Below are positions 58,435 to 64,000 of a DNA stretch of 64,000 bases, in pieces. The stretch comes from Odobenus rosmarus divergens (Eukaryota; Chordata; Mammalia; Carnivora; Odobenidae): assembly GCF_000321225.1 (NCBI RefSeq), contig NW_004451657.1, positions 317,980-381,979 on the forward strand, given 5' to 3'. The position numbers were made by a program, and so were the translations under genes. The notes under the pieces are model-generated. The model did no database searches, had not been told where the DNA came from, and saw only the letters and a program-made list of their open reading frames with translations. Numbering within the stretch: position 1 is the stretch's first letter; every line of letters begins with the position of its first letter.

Positions 58435-58615
58435 CAACACATGGCCTGGGTTTCAGTCCCTGGTCTTCACTCACTAGCTGGGCGACTTCTCCAAGTGTCC
58501 TCATCTGTAAAACGGGTGTTGGTCCCCACCCTCTGAGGTGGGCAGCGGAGAGTAAACGAGAAAAGTGTGTAGAGAACGTAGCAAGGTGACCACACATAGT
58601 AGGTGCTCAACAAAT
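58435..58615 (+). mobile_element. MIR SINE
   Basis: CACTAGCTGGGCGACTTCTC, TCCTCATCTGTAAAACGGGT and ACACATAGTAGGTGCTCAAC run from the MIR core to its 3' end. Confidence 0.85.
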
Positions 58616-58993
58616 GGGGTTTTTTTAATCATGAGGTTCTTATAGTGGTTCAGAAACAGCGCCCCTGGGTGGGTTGCTCCGGGCTGCTCCTGTCTTACCT
58701 GAAATTCTGATGGACAACAAAACCTTGCAAGGGCGAGGCCTGGGGCTGAGCCAAGTCGCCAACCCCAGCCTGAAGGCAGCCCCACGGCTGCAGAAAACGC
58801 AGTCCTCCTGTCTCCGCCACCTCTGGCCGGGACAGTGCCGGCTCACCCAGGCGGAGGGCAGAAATCGGAGGCTTAACCCAGGGCCACTGCTGGCCCTGCC
58901 TGTCCTGAATGCGTCCCCAGGGCCCAGGACAGAGCCAGCAAAGGCCTGCGTGGGGCGTGGCCCCCCTCCCACGGCCACCAGGTCCCGCCGCAC

Positions 58994-59091
58994 CTCTGGT
59001 TCCCGCTGGAAAATGACAACCCGGCCACCCTTGTCGCCTGTGGCCAGCAGCTCTCCGGTGTGGTTGAACTCAACAGTGGAGATGATATCGG
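58994..59091 (-). CDS. PPP2R2C: PPP2R2C coding exon (residues 24-56), first in window
   Basis: This 98-base exon starts with the last two bases of the Ala24 codon and encodes [20 protein letters not shown] and onward to FQREPE. It forms the start of the WD40 propeller: '[18 protein letters not shown]' is a typical GH/WD-repeat strand pair with the conserved [10 protein letters not shown] shared by all B55 paralogues. The acceptor is a pyrimidine-rich CTGCAG followed by CCGATATC, and the donor is GAG followed by GTGCGG. Entry phase is 1 and exit phase is 0, so it joins the next exon between codons. The preceding exon, carrying the isoform-specific N terminus, is not found in the remaining 4.9 kb to the window edge. 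Confidence 0.97.
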
Positions 59092-59299
59092 CTGCAGGGG
59101 GAGAGACAGGAAGGTGTGGCTCATTAGGACCCCAGTACTGCGGAGCTCAACTGAACAGGCCCCCCACCCGCCAGAGCCTGCACCCTTGGGCTGGGCCACC
59201 ACCCAGAAGTAGGGGCACTAACGAGGGGCCGATGGTCCCCCTGTCCCCTCCCGGCTGGCCGCGGGACAGAGACCTGTTCACAGGCTTGTTTCCCTCTGT

Positions 59300-59345
59300 C
59301 TCCTTCCTACTTCCTTCCTTCCTCCTTCTCCTTCCTTCCAGAAGC
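59300..59345. repeat. CTTC-rich low-complexity run
   Basis: Repeated CTTCCTTCCT words form a short pyrimidine run. Confidence 0.85.
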
Positions 59346-59719
59346 AGTTTGGGGGTTTCATGTGCTGCCCAGGTGACTGGGCCACAATCTGACAGTAGCC
59401 GTACTCTGGGGGCCCCTGGGACCAACTGTGGTCACCCCTGCCCATCATGGGTTCCCCATCGGGGGTACCCCCATAACCTTCACACATTCCTGGCCTGGAC
59501 TCTGTAGGCCCCAGAATCTCTGATCCAGCTTTAGCACAGAGCCTCAGCCCTGATCACTGCCCCCACTTCATTCTCCTACAGCAACCTGAGTCCCGGCATG
59601 TCTCGGCCCGAAACCCTCCACTGGTCCCCAAAACCGGATGCTGTTCCCTCCCAAAGCCATTGTGGGCAGCCTCCCCTGTCAGGTGGTGGCAGCTGCATCC
59701 TCCCCTGGCTCAGGCCCAA

Positions 59720-59890
59720 GCCTTGGGGTCTCTCTGACCCCTTTCTCTGTCTCCATCTCCAGGCGCCGTGTCCAGTCTTACTGGCCAGGCCTTCACAATG
59801 TATCCAGATTCCTCCCACATCTCCCCGCCTCTCACCTGGAAGATTCCAACAGCCTCCTAAAGGATCCCTTTGCTTCCTCCCTGCCCCTGC
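59720..59890 (+). mobile_element. L2 (LINE2) fragment
   Basis: CCTCTCACCTGGAAGATTCC and AACAGCCTCCTAAAGGATCC correspond to the L2 segment 'ctcgcctggattactgcaatagcctcctaac'. Confidence 0.6.
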
Positions 59891-60774
59891 TTAAGCTAAC
59901 CTAGCAGAGCATGAGGGAGCCTGCCCGAAACCCTCTAGATCAAATCCCCATTTGACCTCAGAGTAGAGCAAAGGTCTCAGAGTGGTCTACGGCCTGAGTG
60001 GTCTGCAGGCCCCCAAGGCAGACCGCATCGGAAGCCCAAACCTTTACCCTGCTCCTGCACCTGCACAGAACGTGGCACTGGGCCCCTTGCTCCTTCTCAA
60101 GAGTACCGGCTACCTCTTATCTCAAGACCTCAAGTGATTTTCACTTTCCTATTCAATAAACACCTTTTGCTTTTCCAATCAGTGCCTGTTAGAGGCAGCT
60201 TCTGGCCCGCACTGGCTTTCTGAGCCGTAAGTAAACGCCAGCTTTGACAGCAAAAGAAAAGAGGAGAGAGAGAAGGTGGTTTAGAAGCGGGATGATGGGC
60301 TGGACATTTTCATCGATCACGATAAAAACACATTTCATTGAACTTAGAAAAACAAGACAAGACGAGGAGAGCAGTGGGGATGGGAATGTGCACACGCCCG
60401 CTGAGCACGGAGCCGGGAGTGGGTCGGGCCCTCCACGGGGCCGCCTGGCCTGACCCGGGAGCCCAAGCACCCTGGACCCGGCGTCAGAGCCCAGCAGTTC
60501 CGGGGTCCCGGATGGCGTGGCACCAGTCCTTGCTCTTCCTACTAGCACCCCCTAAGGGGCAAAGAGCAGGATATAAAATTGTGTATAAAATGTTTTTAAT
60601 TATATACACCAGTGATCACAGCCGTGTTAAATGGCAAACACACTGGGAAGAGGGAAGAAAACCCGAAACCGCCCCCCCACACCACATTAGCAGAGGGTGC
60701 TTTGGGATGGCTGCAATAAGATATTTTCGTTTCTTGTCCCACTTTCCTACATTGTCTCGATTTTCTGTAATGAA

Positions 60775-60870
60775 GGTAATTTTTAATAGCTTTATTGGGA
60801 TATAACAGATATACAAATGCACATATTTAATATATACTATTTGATGAGTTTGAACGTATGCATAATTTAT
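60775..60870 (+). mobile_element. L1-like 3' fragment
   Basis: TTTTAATAGCTTTATTGGGA followed by TATAACAGATATACAAATG resembles the common 'agctttattgagatataattcacatac' segment found in old L1 3' regions. Confidence 0.5.
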
Positions 60871-60966
60871 ATTATTTTTATGACGGAAGAATAACAATGC
60901 TATTAAATTAAAACGCCAGTGTGACCACTGGTACCCAGAGCCAATGCAGTCCATAAATGCTGGGCC

Positions 60967-60980
60967 GTTACCACGGTAAC
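60967..60980. promoter_or_regulatory. RFX X-box palindrome
   Basis: GTTACC-AC-GGTAAC consists of two perfect inverted half-sites with a two-base spacer, matching the RFX consensus GTNRCC-N-RGYAAC. Confidence 0.5.
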
Positions 60981-61154
60981 AGACACTAACATCTGCAGGC
61001 AATTTACAATTTATGTGTCAGTTTCACATCCGCTGCCTTCTCTGAAACTCATGCCAGCCCCTGAGGGGGATACCGCTATTATTTCCATTGGCAGCTAGAG
61101 AGATAGAGGACCCTGCACGGGGCAACCTCCCGAGCTGCTCGCGGGCCAGTGGGA

Positions 61155-61260
61155 AGTCCTGGGTTGGAGTCTTGGCTCCGGCGCCTTGGCTGTGTGGCCT
61201 GGGTTGGTCACACCACTTCTCTGAGCCTCAGTTTTGTGGCAGGACTATAACAGGGTGTGC
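61155..61260 (+). mobile_element. MIR SINE
   Basis: GTCTTGGCTCCGGCGCCTTG and CCACTTCTCTGAGCCTCAGT are the MIR head and core. Confidence 0.75.
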
Positions 61261-62439
61261 CCGGGGTCAGAAGCCCCAGTGGGACTATGGAGTGTGGAGG
61301 TCTAGGAGGAAGGATCATGAGTCTAAGGAACAAGGAGTTACCAAAATTAACTGGACAGAAAACTAAAGCTCCCTCTCATCCTTGCTTCTGGCCTCTACAG
61401 ACTTCGCAGTGGCCAGCTCAGAAGTGTGCAAGATGAGTAGTGGCTCAACCTTACTATGCAGGTTTGGGGGTCCTGACCTCCAGTCCTGCACTAGTCCCAT
61501 CCTGGAAACATCTATGGAATAAGCAGGCCATGGCATTGCTTCCTCACGCTTTTGGGCCGGTAGATGTATCACCACTGATTCATTGCTACAGGAAGTATCT
61601 TCTAGGGCTTACCTTAGGAAAGGTTAATTCCCCTGAAAGCTAGAAATCCTTATCAACAAAACCTTGAAATCAGAAAATCCATTCTCCCATCTTGGAATAT
61701 CTGACACATGTCCAGTCCCAATACCACCTCCCCCAGGAAGCCTCCCAGAGAGCACCGCTGCCCCCCAGTTCAGTGGTCTCTCCTACAACTACAGTCTCAT
61801 GCCCACTGTGTGCCCCCTCATTGAATGTGGACCCCTTCCTACATGGGGGTGTCTATGTCCATGTTGCCTCTCATCTTGACCACAGAAGGGTCAATAACAT
61901 CAACTCACGTGTCTTAAGTGCTCATTTGCCAGGCACTGTTCTAAATCTCTCCATAGGAGTTTTTGCTTCTAGCCTTGTGGCTCCTATTGGATCAACTCTC
62001 TCACCAATCACAACTATAAAGCCTCAACAGAAAAATAACAAAACACAACTACCTGAAGGCACTGGAGGGGACCAAATGCAGGTGGAACATGCAGGAAAAT
62101 TAGCAATCACTCACCCAGTGAGCCATTTTCATGGCTTTTTAGTCTGAGGACAGGCCCTAGCCTGTGTCCTATAGCTGCTGAAACAGGTAGAAAGTCCTAC
62201 TCTTAGGTCTCATAAACCAGGTGACAGAGGCTGGGGAAACCCTAGTAATAGCTGGAAAGTGAGGGAGTAAATTCTAGAAAGGGGGATCCCTGAGGGGGGC
62301 CCCCAAATACAGCACATAAACTCTGCCCAAATCTTTGGCCACAAAACATGCACGCACATGACAGACTCCAAGCAGCCCAGCTAAGACTAAAAGAAGTGAA
62401 CTGGGGTTTGTGCCCATCACCCCAGAGATGGGGTTTGCA

Positions 62440-63620
62440 GTTGAGTTCAACCAAGTTAACTGCTCACAAACACAAAATAAAACAAAAACGCTCTTTGGAG
62501 GGACATACGAAACATCTAGAGTCTCTACGGTGTTATCATTCACAATGCCCAGGATATAATCCAAAATTATATGAAGACACACAAAGAAATAACACATCAC
62601 CCATACTTAATATAAGGATAATTGATGGACACTAGCCATGGAATGCCCTGGATGTTGGAATTAGCAAATGAAAAAATTTAAAGTAGGTATTATAACTATG
62701 TTCAAGGATGTAAAGGGAAATTTGCTCCCACTGAATGAAAAGAAAGGACATTTCAACAGAGAAAGAAAAGCTATTTAAAAAATAACCAAACGGACATCCT
62801 ATAACTAAAAAATACAGTATCTGAAACAGAAGACCACTGAATTGCTTAACAGAAACTTTGAGATGATAGAAGAAAGACAGTACACTTGAAGATATATCAA
62901 TACAAATTACCTGATGTGAACAATAGAGAGAAAATAAATTTAAAGAAGAAAGAACAGATCTTCCAGGATCTGTAGGTGAATATCAAACATCTAACATACA
63001 TGTAATTGGAGCTCCACAAGGAGTGGCGAGAGATAATAGGGTAGGAGAAAGACTTCAAGGGATAATGACTGAAAAAAATCCCCAATATGGGAAAAGACAT
63101 CAATGCAGACAGTTGGGAAGCTCAGTTAACTCCGAAGAGGATAAATGCCAAAAAAAAACCACACCTAACCATTAAACTGCTGAGGACCAAAATAATGATA
63201 ACATTTTATAAGTAGCTAGAATAAAACCATGTTGCATTCAGAGGCACCAGGACTCAAATGACTGCTAATTCTCATCAGAAATACTGGAGTCCAGGAGTGC
63301 CTGGGTGGTTCAGTCGGTTGGGAGGCTGGCTCTTGATTTCAGCTCAGGTCATGATCTTGGGGTCCTGGGATCAGCCTTGTGTTAGGCTTCATGCTGAGTG
63401 GAGAGTCTGCTTGAGATTCTCTCTCTCCCTCTCTCTCTGTTCCTCCCCCTGCTCACGCTCTCTCCTTTCTAAAATAAATAAACAAATATTTAAAAAAAGA
63501 TACTGGAGTCCAAAAGTCATTCAAAGTGCTATTAAAAATCTATGAACCAGAATTCTGTATCCAGCGCAAATATTCTTCAAGAATGATAAGCAAATGAAGA
63601 CTCAGTTAAAGCCTTCCAAG
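62440..63620 (+). mobile_element. Old L1 fragment (ORF1 region and downstream), decayed
   Basis: A-rich text similar to mammalian L1M elements as I remember them: CCAGGATATAATCCAAAATT, GCTTAACAGAAAC-like segments, GGATAAATGCCAAAAAAA and AGAATTCTGTATCCAGCG. It is full of stops and is interrupted by a Can-SINE at 63294-63499. Related sequence may begin as early as 62160. The subfamily is not determined. Confidence 0.7.
63294..63499 (+). mobile_element. Can-SINE nested in an L1
   Basis: The head GTGCCTGGGTGGTTCAGTCG, CT-rich segment and AAATAAATAAACAAAT tail are present. The direct repeat ATACTGGAGTCCA at 63281-63293 and 63500-63512 marks the insertion point inside L1-derived sequence that resumes immediately afterwards. 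The body is somewhat diverged. Confidence 0.92.
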
Positions 63621-63669
63621 GACCAGAAGTCTAACCTTGGCACAATCCTATTGCCCTCTCATCATTCTC

Positions 63670-63740
63670 TCTTTACAGATAAGGAAACTGGGTCACAAAG
63701 AGGCAAGACACTTGCCCGAAGTCACACATGCAAGTGGGGC
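63670..63740 (-). mobile_element. MIR SINE fragment
   Basis: TTTACAGATAAGGAAACTGG and CACTTGCCCGAAGTCACACA are the reverse MIR core. Confidence 0.75.
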
Positions 63741-64000
63741 CTCTGCAGTGTGGGCTTCTGGCATGCCCCTGCACCACACTGTAGAGCCTCACGTAGGCTA
63801 AAACCTCAGGCTCAGGGTCCCAACTCAGCCACTGAGTGAGGTCTGCCAAGCCCACCCAGTCATGGGTGCTCCAAGTTACGCTGTCATGGGTGAAGAACAA
63901 TCCCATGAAAGCCCATGCTGCCCTTCCACTTGGGAGGTCCCCTCTGCCTTCTGCTGCAGCTCTGGGGAGTCCCCCAAATGGCAAGGCTGGGTTGGAAGAG

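Larger units (their letters stand above)
56881..58993 (-). other. PPP2R2C: Intron between the residue 24-56 and 57-111 exons
   Basis: This 2.1 kb intron has a MIR in minus orientation (57120-57310), MIRs in plus orientation (57995-58100 and 58435-58615), and a pyrimidine-rich tract at 58225-58350. No additional exon was found. Confidence 0.85.
6411..64000 (-). other. PPP2R2C: PPP2R2C gene, 3' portion (8 coding exons and 3' UTR)
   Basis: The gene encodes the B55-gamma regulatory subunit of PP2A, a seven-bladed WD40 propeller that binds the A scaffold and steers the catalytic C subunit to substrates. Eight minus-strand exons join in phase to give residues 24-447 and a stop. The isoform call rests on gamma-typical stretches ([42 protein letters not shown] and a C-terminal tail after QDKVN that ends MH), which differ from alpha, beta and delta as I recall them. 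The upstream exons coding about residues 1-23 and the promoter(s) are outside the window. The leftmost limit is my estimate of the poly(A) site. In human the gene is at 4p16.1 between WFS1 and MAN2B2; neither neighbour is visible here. Confidence 0.97.
59092..64000 (-). other. PPP2R2C: 3' part of the intron leading to upstream PPP2R2C exons
   Basis: More than 4.9 kb of intron continues past the window edge. I looked on the minus strand for the exon encoding the N terminus and did not find it. Contents: a CT-rich run (59300-59345), an L2-like piece (59720-59890), an L1-like 3' fragment (60775-60870), a perfect X-box palindrome (60967-60980), a MIR (61155-61260), and an old L1 with a nested Can-SINE (62440-63620). 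Confidence 0.85.

Noticed and set aside
59092..64000. Upstream PPP2R2C exon encoding the N terminus
   Set aside because: No minus-strand match to the expected N-terminal coding sequence with splice sites was found; it must lie further right.
1..64000. CRISPR arrays, operons, tRNA or rRNA genes
   Set aside because: None are present; tRNA-like heads belong to Can-SINE and MIR retroposons.

Overview
The window is mammalian nuclear DNA and almost all of it belongs to one gene, PPP2R2C, which encodes the neuronally enriched B55-gamma (PR55-gamma) regulatory subunit of protein phosphatase 2A. The gene lies on the minus strand. Eight coding exons, all bounded by GT-AG splice sites with continuous phase, encode residues 24 (split codon) to 447 plus the stop; only about the first 23 residues and the promoter(s) lie beyond position 64000. 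The exon lengths (98, 166, 113, 178, 165, 170, 92 and 292 coding bases) sum to 1274 bases, which gives exactly the 447-residue length I recall for the human protein, with no frameshift or premature stop.

Organism: five tRNA-derived SINEs of the carnivore Can-SINE type are present (head 'GCCTGGGTGGCTCAG', CT-rich 3' part, AATAAATAAA tail). Their sequence resembles the version I know from arctoid caniforms (bears, seals, mustelids) more than the dog or cat versions. Old MIR, L2, MLT1 (MaLR) and L1 fragments, GC-rich isochore-like composition and multi-kb introns fit a mammal. There are no bacterial genes, operons, CRISPR arrays or phage.

Layout, left to right: 1-6410 is intergenic DNA downstream of PPP2R2C (in human the next gene on that side is WFS1, which is not seen here); about 6411-8856 is the PPP2R2C 3' UTR, ending near two AATAAA signals; 8857-59091 holds the eight exons separated by introns of 2.1-15.8 kb; 59092-64000 is the start of the intron leading to the upstream exons, and ends in an old L1 with a nested SINE.

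Possible regulatory content is the most interesting part. (1) A compact CpG-dense patch in the largest intron (about 41870-42080) contains a near-consensus REST/NRSF site with an intact core. (2) Four CTCF-like motifs, all facing the same way, lie in the two 3'-most introns (13.6-20.3 kb). (3) There is an RFX X-box with perfect inverted half-sites at 60967. (4) Several repeat-free AT-rich islands look like conserved noncoding elements. All of these are motif readings by eye, not measured binding. I found no evidence for a wholly new biological system; the best novelty candidates are these intronic regulatory elements.
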